Source: Hwangdonia seohaensis (lineage in GTDB: Bacteria > Bacteroidota > Bacteroidia > Flavobacteriales > Flavobacteriaceae). From it: 64,000 nucleotides of DNA. Shown piece after piece: positions 1 to 9,301 of this stretch (the first letter of the stretch is position 1; every line of letters starts with the position of its first letter). The stretch spans positions 186,001 to 250,000 of the forward strand of contig NZ_JAVSCK010000005.1 in NCBI RefSeq assembly GCF_031932625.1, written 5' to 3'. A program made the position numbers and the translations under genes. The notes under the pieces were generated by a model. It worked only from the letters and a program-made list of their open reading frames with translations. It was not told where the DNA came from and did no database searches.

Positions 1-1994
1 TAAAGGACACCGAAACGGTAACAGGGTTTAAGTATGATGCATCCTATGGATTGGCAAGGGTTGAACAAGAAATGGTTAATGTTGGTTTACATAAAATAAA
101 CCATTTATTGGAAGAAATGTCAGTCAGTTCAAGTTGGGACCAAAGGTTATCTAAATCCCTTTTCGAGATGTTGATTCCGAATGATTTTAAAAACACCTTC
201 AGAAATCAAAATAACTTGGTTTTAAAACTGGATAAATGTGCTGCTCAAATTCCATGGGAATTACTGCACGATTACCATATTACCGATGTCCCTGCTTCGG
301 TAGACTCTAGTTTTATTAGGCAATTGGTTACCGAAGACACCACGCGTTTTAACCAGGTGGCGTTAAACAATATAGAGGCTTTTGTAGTGGGCGACCCTAT
401 TTACAATCAAGAAAATTTGCAACAACTTCCTGCCGCAAAAGCAGAATCTGAGTGGGTATCAAATCAACTGGCAAAAGATGGGTATCATGTTAATGTGCTT
501 TTAAATTCCAACGCAAAACATATTATGATGGAGTTGTTTAGCAAACATTATAAGATGATGCACTTTGCAGGTCACGGCATTTACGATCCCGAAAATAATA
601 ACGTAGGCATTGCCATAGGTGGCGGTATTTGTATTGACCCAGCTATGATAAATCAAATAGGCTATGTGCCCGAGTTTGTGTTTATAAACTGTTGTTTCTC
701 AGGTGTTGTTGATGCCCAAGACGATAAATACAGTCAAAACCGATACCGTCTTGCGGCCAATATAGGCACCCAGCTTATCGAAATGGGCGTAAAAGCTATT
801 GTAATAGCTGGTTGGGCTGTTGATGATGCGGCTGCCAAGGTATTTTCAGAAACGTTTTATAAGTGCATGTTAAAGGGTTGCGATTTTGGTAGCGCCGTAA
901 AATCCGCGAGGTTTGAATGTTATCAAGAACACAAACACAGCAATACTTGGGGCGCTTACCAATGTTATGGTAATCAGTTTTATAAGTTCGATACCAGACA
1001 AAAATCGAATAGACAACATCAAGAATACGTGGTGTCTTCTCAGGTACACACCGATTTAGATAATTTACTGATTTCCATTCGGGATAAAAAAGTAGATGAA
1101 AAAACGGCACTTATCAAATTGGATGCCTTTATCGACAAAGCCGAAGCCTCCAACCTGTTAGATGCGATGGTGTTGGAAAAAGAAGCCCTTATTTATGATG
1201 AATTGGGCAATACCGAAGTGGCGTTTCAAAAGTATAAAGGCCTATTTGAGTTTGATAACGGCAACTACTCCATAAAAGCCTTGGAGCAATATTGTTTAGT
1301 ACAATCGTACAGGTTAGAAAGTATTATTGAATCTATTATGGAATCAGATGGAAAAGACGGGGTTGCCAAGGCCGTTAACACATATCTTGACGAAATACGG
1401 TTGCTCACCTTGGCCGGTAGAAATGCCAGCAGGCTAAACATAGTAGGAAATGCCTATAAAATTTCTGCGAAATATTTAGATGGTGCAAAGAAAACCGATC
1501 AATTAAAAACGGCTTATGCTTATTATAACGAAGCTATGGAAATGGCATCAGATAAGCACAGCGGGCAGTATTTAAATGCGCTATCAAACATGTTGTTTGT
1601 TGGTTTTATCCTCGAAAAGTTGGGTGGTGAAAAGCTTTTGGACCGCTTGCAAACCAATAAAGCTTTCGAAAAAGTAACCGATTTATCAAAGTACTTAAAA
1701 GATTTCCGTCAAGAATTAGATGATTTTGATAAGGAAGACCTGGATATTTCAGTGCTCATTGGAATGACCGAAATAAGCTATGCTATTTTACTGGTTTCTG
1801 AAAACAATGATGACCACCAAGACCAACAAATATTACGATGGTATAAAGATATTTTCAATCAAATATACAGTCCGCGCTATATAAACATTGAAATCTCCCA
1901 AATCGATTTCTTGTTGGAATATATTGAAAATCAAGATATTGTAGAGTGTTTGGGCATTATTAAAACCGAATTAAAAAACCTTTTAAAACAATAA
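1..1994 (+). CDS. CHAT-domain cysteine protease homologue, 5' partial
   Basis: The reading frame is open from the first base of the window (first whole codon at 3), so the start lies upstream; an in-frame TTG at 51 is only an internal codon. Counting from 51, the caspase-like CHAT fold spans about residues 1-315. It has the leader IPWELLHDY, the catalytic histidine in HFAGHGIYDP (His about 175) and the catalytic cysteine in FVFINCCFSG (Cys 214/215). The remaining 330 or so residues are helical and resemble divergent TPR-type repeats. CHAT proteases cleave partner proteins, for example in gasdermin and CRISPR-associated systems; the substrate here is unknown. The next gene begins 4 bases after the stop. 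It could be an eCIS-linked effector, a defence protease or part of a larger multidomain protein. Confidence 0.85.
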   Translation, partial: KDTETVTGFKYDASYGLARVEQEMVNVGLHKINHLLEEMSVSSSWDQRLSKSLFEMLIPNDFKNTFRNQNNLVLKLDKCAAQIPWELLHDYHITDVPASVDSSFIRQLVTEDTTRFNQVALNNIEAFVVGDPIYNQENLQQLPAAKAESEWVSNQLAKDGYHVNVLLNSNAKHIMMELFSKHYKMMHFAGHGIYDPENNNVGIAIGGGICIDPAMINQIGYVPEFVFINCCFSGVVDAQDDKYSQNRYRLAANIGTQLIEMGVKAIVIAGWAVDDAAAKVFSETFYKCMLKGCDFGSAVKSARFECYQEHKHSNTWGAYQCYGNQFYKFDTRQKSNRQHQEYVVSSQVHTDLDNLLISIRDKKVDEKTALIKLDAFIDKAEASNLLDAMVLEKEALIYDELGNTEVAFQKYKGLFEFDNGNYSIKALEQYCLVQSYRLESIIESIMESDGKDGVAKAVNTYLDEIRLLTLAGRNASRLNIVGNAYKISAKYLDGAKKTDQLKTAYAYYNEAMEMASDKHSGQYLNALSNMLFVGFILEKLGGEKLLDRLQTNKAFEKVTDLSKYLKDFRQELDDFDKEDLDISVLIGMTEISYAILLVSENNDDHQDQQILRWYKDIFNQIYSPRYINIEISQIDFLLEYIENQDIVECLGIIKTELKNLLKQ

Positions 1995-1998
1995 ACTT

Positions 1999-3234
1999 AT
2001 GGCTGTATTATATTTAGGAAGTTGTGATGCTGGAAAAACACCTAGTAGCAGGAAAGATTTTCTTAAACCGTATCATATCGATGGTTTGCTTATCAATAAA
2101 GTGTCCTTTAGAGATGACGACAGAACCAAATGGCGTTCCTTTCGAGAAGGCACAGGTGATGATGTGTTGAAGCTTCAGCGATTTTTGTTCAATGCCGGTT
2201 TTATGCCTCGCAGTGCTTTTGATGGTGTTTTTGGTTATGTTACCCAAGCTGCGGTAAGGCTGTTTCAAGAGTATGTGCGTTCCATGGAAGGCGTTACCAA
2301 TATGGTGCCCGATGGTATGGTGGGCAGCGGTACGATGGATCACATAACGCGTTGGGAGAGAGAAAACAAGGTTTCAGACTGGGGGAAAATGTCCAGTCAA
2401 AATCCATCTAAATCATATTCAGATTGGATGCAATTGTTGCAACAAGCCAAACAACATTACACGAATAATCCGGGACCTATTTTACAGCATTTGAATAAGT
2501 TGACAAATACCTATTCAACAAAAAAACCTGCCGATTGGACGTTTAACACTAGCGATATTCATCTTATAGGCATCCGAAGAAAACAAACCGAAAGTGCCGT
2601 TAGACGGGAAAATGATGATTTGTTTGTCTTGCTCATCAATGGGATGGCGTTTACCTTTTGGGGTTCCACCGATGCCAGCGTAAATATGGCAAAACGGAAA
2701 GACGAAGCCTTTTTAATAGAAGGACAACATCTTTATCGTTTCGGGTGGCATAAAATATCGGTTGAAAGTAAAATTTACCGCGCTTTAAAACCTAAAAATC
2801 CTAAAGGTGTTATGATTATTAGGGATTGGGATAATGACAATGCCTACACCGACAAAGACATACAAGTTAAAGACAACCAAGGTAATGTAAAAGGCTTGCG
2901 CGTAAATCCGTCCATTAATATCCATTGGACCGGGATAGGGCGCTCAAATTTCTCGGCAGGCTGTCAGGTAATCGCTGGTAAAAGCTATCTAAACCATAAA
3001 AACGAATTACAGGATTGTTCCAAATTTGCTTCAAGTAGTTATAGCGGATTAACGACTTCAAACAAAAAAACCAAGGGCGCTTACAATGTGTTTACCGATT
3101 TAATATTGTGTTACGCGCCAAAACAGGTTACGCATTTGTATTATACGCTGGGGCGCGAAGCTTCATTGGATTTGTCGCATAATTTTGGAAGCCAATATGC
3201 CGAAGAGGTGCTAAATAGATTAAAATCTGTTTAA
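1999..3234 (+). CDS. Peptidoglycan-binding protein with L,D-transpeptidase-like catalytic motif
   Basis: This 411-residue protein has a peptidoglycan-binding-1 type domain at about residues 47-115 (DDVLKLQRFLFNAGFM, then FDGVFGYVTQAAVRLFQ and a second DGMVGSGT turn). Near the C-terminus it carries INIHWTGIGRSNFSAGCQV, with His309, Ser319, Gly321 and Cys322. This matches the H...SxGC active-site pattern of YkuD-type L,D-transpeptidases and related phage wall enzymes. No signal peptide is visible. It probably binds and remodels or cuts cell-wall peptidoglycan. Beside an eCIS locus it could help particles leave the producing cell, or be cargo. The fold assignment rests on the motif only. Confidence 0.65.
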   Translation: MAVLYLGSCDAGKTPSSRKDFLKPYHIDGLLINKVSFRDDDRTKWRSFREGTGDDVLKLQRFLFNAGFMPRSAFDGVFGYVTQAAVRLFQEYVRSMEGVTNMVPDGMVGSGTMDHITRWERENKVSDWGKMSSQNPSKSYSDWMQLLQQAKQHYTNNPGPILQHLNKLTNTYSTKKPADWTFNTSDIHLIGIRRKQTESAVRRENDDLFVLLINGMAFTFWGSTDASVNMAKRKDEAFLIEGQHLYRFGWHKISVESKIYRALKPKNPKGVMIIRDWDNDNAYTDKDIQVKDNQGNVKGLRVNPSINIHWTGIGRSNFSAGCQVIAGKSYLNHKNELQDCSKFASSSYSGLTTSNKKTKGAYNVFTDLILCYAPKQVTHLYYTLGREASLDLSHNFGSQYAEEVLNRLKSV

Positions 3235-3273
3235 GTTTTTTTAAATGAATATCAAATCAAACTTAAAAAAATC

Positions 3274-3624
3274 ATGAAAAACACAATCAAAATAATCACT
3301 TTAATAAGTATGTGCCTGTTTTTTGCATCTTGTTATTCCGTAAGGCTCCGAAGCATAAATGGCGCGCCGCAACCAGATCCGTTAATGTTGGGTGACGATT
3401 ATTATCGCGGTATGGAAGTGGTAACGCTCGATACCGTAATTAAAATTGATATTACCTCAAAAGATTTTACATATCTGATAAAAGAAACCGATAAATGCAA
3501 ATCGGGCAAGCTGCACACCGTAGAATTTAAAAACACCTTTGGCGGTTCGCTTTTAAGTTTGGTAACTTTTGGAAGAAAACGCAAAATGAAAGTAAAATAC
3601 GTTTGTATGAAACCAACAAATTAA
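3274..3624 (+). CDS. Small lipoprotein, Bor-like
   Basis: The 116-residue product begins with a lipoprotein signal peptide ending in the lipobox FFAS-C (Cys20). The mature part contains GGSLLSLVTFGRKRKMKVKYVC, which resembles small Bor-type lipoproteins (similarity judged by eye). It lies between the wall-enzyme gene and the FAD oxidase gene with short gaps (39 and 4 bases), so it is probably cotranscribed. No specific function can be assigned. Confidence 0.7.
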   Translation: MKNTIKIITLISMCLFFASCYSVRLRSINGAPQPDPLMLGDDYYRGMEVVTLDTVIKIDITSKDFTYLIKETDKCKSGKLHTVEFKNTFGGSLLSLVTFGRKRKMKVKYVCMKPTN

Positions 3625-3628
3625 AGTT

Positions 3629-5233
3629 ATGGCAACCACAAGAACACATGCATTAAAAGAATGGGATACGCTGCACAACAATGGCCCGTTTCCGTTAAAA
3701 ACGCTTTATGTAACCGAGTTGGAAGGCGATGGAAACATACCCGATAAAATAGATCGTTATAACGATGCCGCCACAGAAATTCAAAGACTTATAAAAGAAA
3801 CGAACACAGACAACCAAGGGTTTCGAGCTTATGGGTCGGCCTGGTCCATGAACCATATTGCACATCATAAAGACCGAATGCACTACAATGGGTTTATGAA
3901 TATTCATGTGCCAATGGTTGCAGAGCATCTTCACACAAACACCCGTTTTGATGCCTCAAACTTATTTTTATTTGAGTGCGGAACGATTATTAAACGGGTA
4001 TCCGAAGTGCTTTCGACTCATGGTAAATCATTAAAAACTACGGGTGCCAGTAATGGGCAAACCATTGCGGGCTGTATTTCTACGGGTGTTCACGGTTCGG
4101 CATTACAGGTTGGCGCCGTACAGGATTATGTGGTGGGGCTTAATTTGATTATTGGTCCTAACGAAAACGACATCGTTTATTTAGAGCGCCACACAGACCC
4201 CGCATTAAACGATAATTTTGCGAAAAGAATAAGTAAAAGAATCATCCGTAACGATAAACTGTTTAACGCCGCATTAGTAGGTTTAGGGTCGTTTGGGTTT
4301 ATTCATGGTATTGTGATGGAGGCAGAGCCCCGATTTTTGTTAAAGCGTTACGTTAAAAGAATAAATAAAAATATGGCACTTCAATTAGCCGATACCTTAG
4401 ACTTTAAAAATTCATCATTTAAAATCCCCGAAGAAACCGATGCCCAAGGCTTTGGTCTTACACCTTATCATTACAAAGTATTTATCAATCAATATAGCAA
4501 CGAACAAAATTATGTGGTAGAATTAATGTATAAGAAGCCTTATAAAGCTGATTATAAAGATCCATTTCCCATCATCAAACAATCCTTGTATCGCGATTTA
4601 ATTCACTTATTTACCAAAATGGCCGAACATTTCCCCAAAAGTATTCCTTGGTTGGTAAAACGATTGCGAAAAACCATATTACCAAAAGTAGATGAAGAAT
4701 TAACGGGAACACTTCCAGAAATTTTTTGGGATGCGCCATACCAAGGGCCAGCCTATGCCTGTTCGGTTGGGGTAGACCATAAAAATTCATCAAAGGCTTT
4801 AAAACTGCTTGCCGATTTAACAAACAACGAAGGGCCTATTCCCGGGATATTCGCCATGCGCTTTGTAAAACAAACAAAGGCAACTTTGGGTTTTACAAAA
4901 TTCCCCGTAACCTGTATGCTGGAAATTGATGGCGTGCTTTGGAATAAAACCAGAAAAATTATGAGCCTCACAGAATTTTCCAGACGCATTATTGAGGTTT
5001 TAAAAGAAAACGACATTCCGTTTACCATACATTGGGGAAAAAATAGCGATTGGGCGTTTCCGGGTTTGGTAAACCACATGTTCGATGCCGATAAAATTAA
5101 TGAATGGAAAGCGTGCAGAAGTGCATTGTTGAGTGACGATATGGCGGAATTATTCTCAAATGAATTTTTAAAAACCATTGGGTTGGCCGATAAAGAATTA
5201 CCCATAAATGAGGATTTAATAGCATCATTATAA
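3629..5233 (+). CDS. FAD-linked oxidase, aldonolactone-oxidase/VAO family
   Basis: The 534-residue protein has the N-terminal FAD-binding half of the VAO/PCMH family. GFRAYGSAWSMN at 64-75 is the first FAD contact. TTGASNGQTIAGCISTGVHG at 137-156 is the second, and His155 is the position that carries covalent flavin in several members. The C-terminal third (PFTIHWGKN, FPGLVNHMFDADKINEW) matches the sugar-lactone-oxidase type cap. There is no signal peptide. Family members oxidise sugar lactones or alditols with O2 and make H2O2; the substrate cannot be read from the sequence. A redox enzyme is an odd neighbour for an injection system. It may be cargo, an accessory enzyme or unrelated. Confidence 0.8.
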   Translation: MATTRTHALKEWDTLHNNGPFPLKTLYVTELEGDGNIPDKIDRYNDAATEIQRLIKETNTDNQGFRAYGSAWSMNHIAHHKDRMHYNGFMNIHVPMVAEHLHTNTRFDASNLFLFECGTIIKRVSEVLSTHGKSLKTTGASNGQTIAGCISTGVHGSALQVGAVQDYVVGLNLIIGPNENDIVYLERHTDPALNDNFAKRISKRIIRNDKLFNAALVGLGSFGFIHGIVMEAEPRFLLKRYVKRINKNMALQLADTLDFKNSSFKIPEETDAQGFGLTPYHYKVFINQYSNEQNYVVELMYKKPYKADYKDPFPIIKQSLYRDLIHLFTKMAEHFPKSIPWLVKRLRKTILPKVDEELTGTLPEIFWDAPYQGPAYACSVGVDHKNSSKALKLLADLTNNEGPIPGIFAMRFVKQTKATLGFTKFPVTCMLEIDGVLWNKTRKIMSLTEFSRRIIEVLKENDIPFTIHWGKNSDWAFPGLVNHMFDADKINEWKACRSALLSDDMAELFSNEFLKTIGLADKELPINEDLIASL

Positions 5234-5243
5234 AACAAAAACC

Positions 5244-5885
5244 ATGGAAGCCAAACCAAATTTTCCGTTCAAAACATTAATCTGGGCCGTATTTGCTGTA
5301 TTGGCCATTTTAATGTTCAGAACCGAACTGAGACAACTTATTACCAATACGGAAGAATTCAGCCTTTTTGGTGTGGAATTAAAGGCGAGTGAAGAAAAAG
5401 CAAATAAACTGAATGATTCCATTCAGAATTTTGAGACTACAATTGCCGAATTATCAACCCAATTAATCAGCCAACAAAATAAAATCAACGATTTGGATAA
5501 CCTTAAAGCGCAATTGCAAAAAGATTTAGAGAATTGTCCGGATGCTCAAGCAGCTTCAATGAAATTTAATGCGCAGGTTACCAAAATATTTAATACCAAT
5601 AAAGATTTAAAATATAAATCGGATAAATTGATAAATACAAAAATCTTAAAAGGCATAAGCTATAGTGTCAAGCTGATTGTGCCCTCAAATATGGTAAACG
5701 CTGATGTTTTTGTAGATGGAAAGCAAGCGAATATTGTAAGCAAATCGGGAATTTTTATAACCGTTAGCGTCGTTAAGAAAAATAGCAGTCACCGTTTTGA
5801 GTTAAAAGATGGAACCAAACGCTGTGTTACCAACCAGTTGATTACAAAAAACGAAACAGAGTTACCAATGGTTTGTAATTCTTAA
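5244..5885 (+). CDS. Single-pass membrane coiled-coil protein, unknown function
   Basis: The 213-residue protein has one hydrophobic segment at about residues 11-25 (TLIWAVFAVLAILMF). A charged coiled coil follows at about 50-95, then a compact beta-rich C-terminal domain of about 80 residues with VPSNMVNADVFVDGKQANI, which looks PEGA-like. The likely topology is N-in with the C-terminal domain in the periplasm. It starts 10 bases after the oxidase gene. I do not recognise the family. Confidence 0.55.
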   Translation: MEAKPNFPFKTLIWAVFAVLAILMFRTELRQLITNTEEFSLFGVELKASEEKANKLNDSIQNFETTIAELSTQLISQQNKINDLDNLKAQLQKDLENCPDAQAASMKFNAQVTKIFNTNKDLKYKSDKLINTKILKGISYSVKLIVPSNMVNADVFVDGKQANIVSKSGIFITVSVVKKNSSHRFELKDGTKRCVTNQLITKNETELPMVCNS

Positions 5886-5907
5886 ATCTGATTTAAAAGT
5901 TTGAATA

Positions 5908-6942
5908 ATGAAATTAAAACCCATGAGAAATAATGTTAACATGTTCATTAAAAGCTTAGGCCTTATACTAATTGTGGCAACCCAGTTGGTTGTTACGGTA
6001 CAAGCTCAAAATTCAAAAACTAACGTGTACGTATGGGATTTTAAAACCGGCGACGAAACCATTGAAAAATATGCCGAAAAATTCACAGACGACTTTGAAA
6101 CCGAACTTATTAAGTTGGATAAATACACCGTATTGCAACGTCGGAATCACAATTTGGTTTTGGCCCACCGAAACATGGAAAACGCTATTTCCAACGTTAA
6201 AAATTTGCCCACCGAAACAGTTGACAAATTAAAAACCATAAAAGCGGAAATGGTGGTTTTTGGCGAATTAATGGAAGATACGGATAGCGGCATTTACGAA
6301 GTCACGGTGTTTTTCCAAAATTTAGGCAACGGCGAAATTCCGAAAAAAGAAAGTGTCATCATTCAAAAAGCTTTGATAAAAAGCAATACGCACCGAAAGG
6401 ATTATATGAAAAATTTAATAGGAAAACTTCATGCAAAAGAAATTATAGAAGCGAAAAACAAACAGTTCGGTTTTATTTCAAAAAAAATGGACACTTATAT
6501 GATTAGGGTTAAGGATGTTCAAACAGCGTTTGATGATACTATCGTTAATGCTTTAGATTATGAAGAATACTTTAAAGATTTAGAAAACACGATAAAAGCG
6601 TACAACAGCATTTTTTCTGATTTAAATGATAATGGTGAAAAATACCTTTTGGATTTTGAATCGGTTTTCGGAAAAGCCTATGGAAAGGATTTTGAATCAG
6701 TTTATAAAGGCATTATAGACAATATTCATAAAAAACACATCCTTAAACTAAATGACATCAGAAAAAAAATATGGGATTATCAAAAAAAACAGAACAACAA
6801 AAAAGAACGTGAAAGGATAAAGAAAGACATAATAAGAGATTCAAAAAATTCAACCATAGGATTAAATACGGCAATTGATAATGTTGAAAACGACATGGAC
6901 AAGCTTTTTTCTAAAATAAAAGAAGACTTGAGAGAATCATAA
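5908..6942 (+). CDS. Exported CsgG/FlgO-like protein
   Basis: The 344-residue product has an N-terminal signal peptide (hydrophobic core GLILIVATQLVV, probable cleavage after VQA near residue 33). A domain of about 150 residues follows that resembles the CsgG/FlgO family: a KTNVYVWDFK strand, a TDDFETELIKLDKYTVLQR helix-strand unit and VVFGELMEDTDSGIYEVTV. The last 150 residues are charged and helical. In-frame ATGs exist at 5908, 5923 and 5941; I kept 5908. It is probably periplasmic or attached to the outer membrane. The role in this locus is unknown. Confidence 0.55.
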   Translation: MKLKPMRNNVNMFIKSLGLILIVATQLVVTVQAQNSKTNVYVWDFKTGDETIEKYAEKFTDDFETELIKLDKYTVLQRRNHNLVLAHRNMENAISNVKNLPTETVDKLKTIKAEMVVFGELMEDTDSGIYEVTVFFQNLGNGEIPKKESVIIQKALIKSNTHRKDYMKNLIGKLHAKEIIEAKNKQFGFISKKMDTYMIRVKDVQTAFDDTIVNALDYEEYFKDLENTIKAYNSIFSDLNDNGEKYLLDFESVFGKAYGKDFESVYKGIIDNIHKKHILKLNDIRKKIWDYQKKQNNKKERERIKKDIIRDSKNSTIGLNTAIDNVENDMDKLFSKIKEDLRES

Positions 6943-6963
6943 AATTAACTAAAACGCACAAAC

Positions 6964-7374
6964 ATGGAAACGCTTAATGTAATTAAAAAATCAATCGTAA
7001 TTACCTTTGCAAGTATTATTTTGGCTTGTGGTGCAGAAACCCTAGCAGCTATTGTTTTTATTCCAGCCTTTACCGCAGGATGGCCAGTTGTTGGAGTTCC
7101 TGATTACACTATTAATTTGCAGAGCGATGATGAAGGCTTAGAATCGGGCGTTATTTTTGGCGATGAATCAAATCACCCAACAGATGCCGATAAACAATTC
7201 AATACATTGGATGGCAGTTTTAATGGACTTAATATCGAATTTACCATTAATAGACCAAATGATGTGAAAATGAAATATACTGGTAAAATGATACCTATTA
7301 GCGATGAGAACCATACCATAATACGAATGGAATTAAATTCATCTGAAGGTGCATTGGTTTTGGGTTCCGAATAA
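6964..7374 (+). CDS. Small putative lipoprotein, unknown function
   Basis: The 136-residue product begins with a hydrophobic signal and a lipobox-like SIILA-C (Cys22). The mature part is acidic and beta-rich, with a stretch LNIEFTINRPNDVKMKYTGKM. It sits 21 bases after the CsgG-like gene and 28 bases before the patatin gene. It could anchor or partner the lipase, but no family is recognised. Confidence 0.5.
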   Translation: METLNVIKKSIVITFASIILACGAETLAAIVFIPAFTAGWPVVGVPDYTINLQSDDEGLESGVIFGDESNHPTDADKQFNTLDGSFNGLNIEFTINRPNDVKMKYTGKMIPISDENHTIIRMELNSSEGALVLGSE

Positions 7375-7402
7375 AAAGCACTGCTTTAACCACTAATTAT
7401 AT

Positions 7403-8440
7403 ATGAAAAAAATACGTATTCTATCTATAGATGGCGGCGGTATAAGAGGCATTGTTCCCGGTATTATCCTATCTTATATTGAAACCCAATTAAAGGAAAA
7501 AACAGGCGACCCCAAGGCATCGGTTGGTGCGTATTTCGATTTTATTGCTGGAACAAGCACTGGAGGCATTTTATCTTTACTATATGTGTGCCCCGATAAA
7601 AATGGAAATTTTAAATACGGGGCCAAAGACGCTCTTGGTATTTATTTGGATTTAGGAGATGACATTTTTGAGTTGTCCTTAATGAAACAAATACAAAGTG
7701 TAGGAGGTATTACTGATGAAAAATATTCAGAAGTGGAGCTCGAACATGCTTTGGATTTGTTTCTAGGAAACACAACCCTAGGTAAAGCATTGCGACCTTG
7801 CCTGATAACAAGCTACGATATTGGCAACCGAAAAAGCTTTTTCTTTTCAAGTATTAATGCCAAAGATGAGGTCTGCGATTTTTTAATGCGCGATGTTGGA
7901 AGGGCAACTTCGGCAGCTCCAACTTTTTTTGAGGCGGCAAGAATTAAATCGGTTTTTGGTGGCCCTTACGCACTTGTTGACGGTGGCGTGTTTGCCAATA
8001 ATCCCTCGTTGTGCGCTTATGCAGAGGCCAGAACCATTAATTTTTCTGAAGTATTGAACAACCCTGAAAAGCCCGATAAACCAAGCGCTAAGAACATGCT
8101 AATTGTGTCCATTGGGACGGGCTCAGTAAAACGGCCCTATACATACGACGAGTTTAAAGATGCAGGCATGGTAAAATGGATTAGGCCGCTAATTGATATT
8201 ATGATGAGCGGCAATGCCGAAACGGTAGATTACCAATTAAAAAAAATATTTGAAACCTTGCCCAAAAAGCACTGTCAGGATTATTATCGCATTCAACCAA
8301 AATTGATAAATTCCAATCCGGAAATGGATAAAGCCGATAAAGAAAACATCATAGCACTGCAAGAAGATGGTTTTTTAGCCGTAGCCGATAATAAAATACT
8401 GCTCGACGAGATTGTTGATAAGCTTATTGCTAATGAGTAG
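7403..8440 (+). CDS. Patatin-like phospholipase
   Basis: The 345-residue protein shows all patatin signatures. GGGIRG at 11-16 is the oxyanion hole. GTSTGG at 50-55 contains nucleophile Ser52. DGGVFANNP at 193-201 contains catalytic Asp193. There is no signal peptide. Patatins hydrolyse acyl esters of membrane lipids. In bacteria they act as housekeeping lipases, secreted effectors (ExoU type) or abortive-infection effectors (CapV type). Its position directly upstream of the eCIS structural operon, with the CHAT protein in the same block, makes an effector or defence role plausible. No activating domain or DUF4157 signal is visible. Confidence 0.9.
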   Translation: MKKIRILSIDGGGIRGIVPGIILSYIETQLKEKTGDPKASVGAYFDFIAGTSTGGILSLLYVCPDKNGNFKYGAKDALGIYLDLGDDIFELSLMKQIQSVGGITDEKYSEVELEHALDLFLGNTTLGKALRPCLITSYDIGNRKSFFFSSINAKDEVCDFLMRDVGRATSAAPTFFEAARIKSVFGGPYALVDGGVFANNPSLCAYAEARTINFSEVLNNPEKPDKPSAKNMLIVSIGTGSVKRPYTYDEFKDAGMVKWIRPLIDIMMSGNAETVDYQLKKIFETLPKKHCQDYYRIQPKLINSNPEMDKADKENIIALQEDGFLAVADNKILLDEIVDKLIANE

Positions 8441-8531
8441 CCTTTACTCATAAAATTTTTCGTTCAATACAATAGTCATTTGAGACTTGAATATATTGGT
8501 GATTTAGCCATGAAAACTGAAAAATAATAGG

Positions 8532-8563
8532 TTGATAAAAATCATTCCTTTATAATATCTTTT
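8532..8563 (+). promoter_or_regulatory. Candidate promoter of the eCIS operon
   Basis: TTG at 8532-8534 is followed after 21 bases by TATCTTTT at 8556-8563, seven of eight matches to the Bacteroidota -7 consensus TAnnTTTG. The 279-base gap 8441-8719 is the only sizeable gene-free stretch before the structural genes. The call rests on spacing and consensus alone. Confidence 0.25.
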
Positions 8564-8609
8564 TATTCGTATTAAATACACAATTCCCTCTCCACTTATA
8601 GCATAACAA

Positions 8610-8636
8610 CCCCATAAATCCCTAAAAATGGGGATT
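8610..8636 (+). promoter_or_regulatory. Hairpin in the eCIS leader
   Basis: CCCCAT (8610-8615) can pair with ATGGGG (8628-8633), while AATCCC (8617-8622) can alternatively pair with GGGATT (8631-8636). The two pairings exclude each other. It lies about 90 bases upstream of the first structural gene. It could be a weak control element or chance. Confidence 0.25.
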
Positions 8637-8719
8637 GATAAACTTACTTTTAATAAATACCTTTCAAGGAGTGAAAAAAATGCTTTGTTCCAGCGTATTC
8701 GCATGTAAAATCTAACGCA

Positions 8720-9301
8720 ATGATTTTTGAAGTACTACAAATTATAACTGAAGATGTTAATAATTTTTTTGGAGACAGTCCCGTGTCGCTCGATAATATT
8801 GCGTCGGTAGCTTCAGAGCAAGGCGATAATACGGGAGCTTCATCAGATATCATTTTATCCCTACTTAATTTACAGGAAGAAGCTACGCTTAAAAACAAAC
8901 CCAATTACGCGGTTGAAGGCACGCGGATTTCCTATAAAAACAACATTGTAAACCTTAATCTCTATGTCCTTTTCAGTGCCACTAACGATAAATATGATGA
9001 GGCTCTAAAAAACCTATCGAAGATTATTGAGTTTTTTCAAGGAAAAAAGGTGTTCACCCAAGGCAATACCGTTTATAATAGAGATGATGTGTCGATGAGT
9101 AAAATCACCAATTTTAGGTTTGTGGTCGATTTGTTTACCCCAACTTTTGAGGAGCTCAATTTTGTTTGGGGCACATTGGGCGGCAAGCAAATACCGTCCG
9201 TAATGTACAAAGTGAGTCTGGTTGAAATAGAACGAGAAGCCATTTTGGGCAAAGGCGGTTTAATAAGTCAGGTAAATGGCGATTTAACACACAAAAACTA
9301 A
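8720..9301 (+). CDS. DUF4255 (Pvc16/Afp16-like) tail-terminator protein
   Basis: The 193-residue protein has the DUF4255/Pvc16 N-terminal layout: MIFEVLQIITEDVNNFF, then a beta region LNLYVLFSATNDKYDEALKN and the C-terminal strand pair MYKVSLVEIERE. Afp16/Pvc16 caps the sheath-tube end and sets particle length. It is the first structural gene of the operon, and its stop codon overlaps the next start (TAATG). Confidence 0.85.
   Translation: MIFEVLQIITEDVNNFFGDSPVSLDNIASVASEQGDNTGASSDIILSLLNLQEEATLKNKPNYAVEGTRISYKNNIVNLNLYVLFSATNDKYDEALKNLSKIIEFFQGKKVFTQGNTVYNRDDVSMSKITNFRFVVDLFTPTFEELNFVWGTLGGKQIPSVMYKVSLVEIEREAILGKGGLISQVNGDLTHKN

Noticed and set aside
8504..8904. Two reverse-strand frames over the eCIS leader and first gene
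   Set aside because: They overlap the DUF4255 gene or AT-rich leader, have no recognisable features and no operon context.
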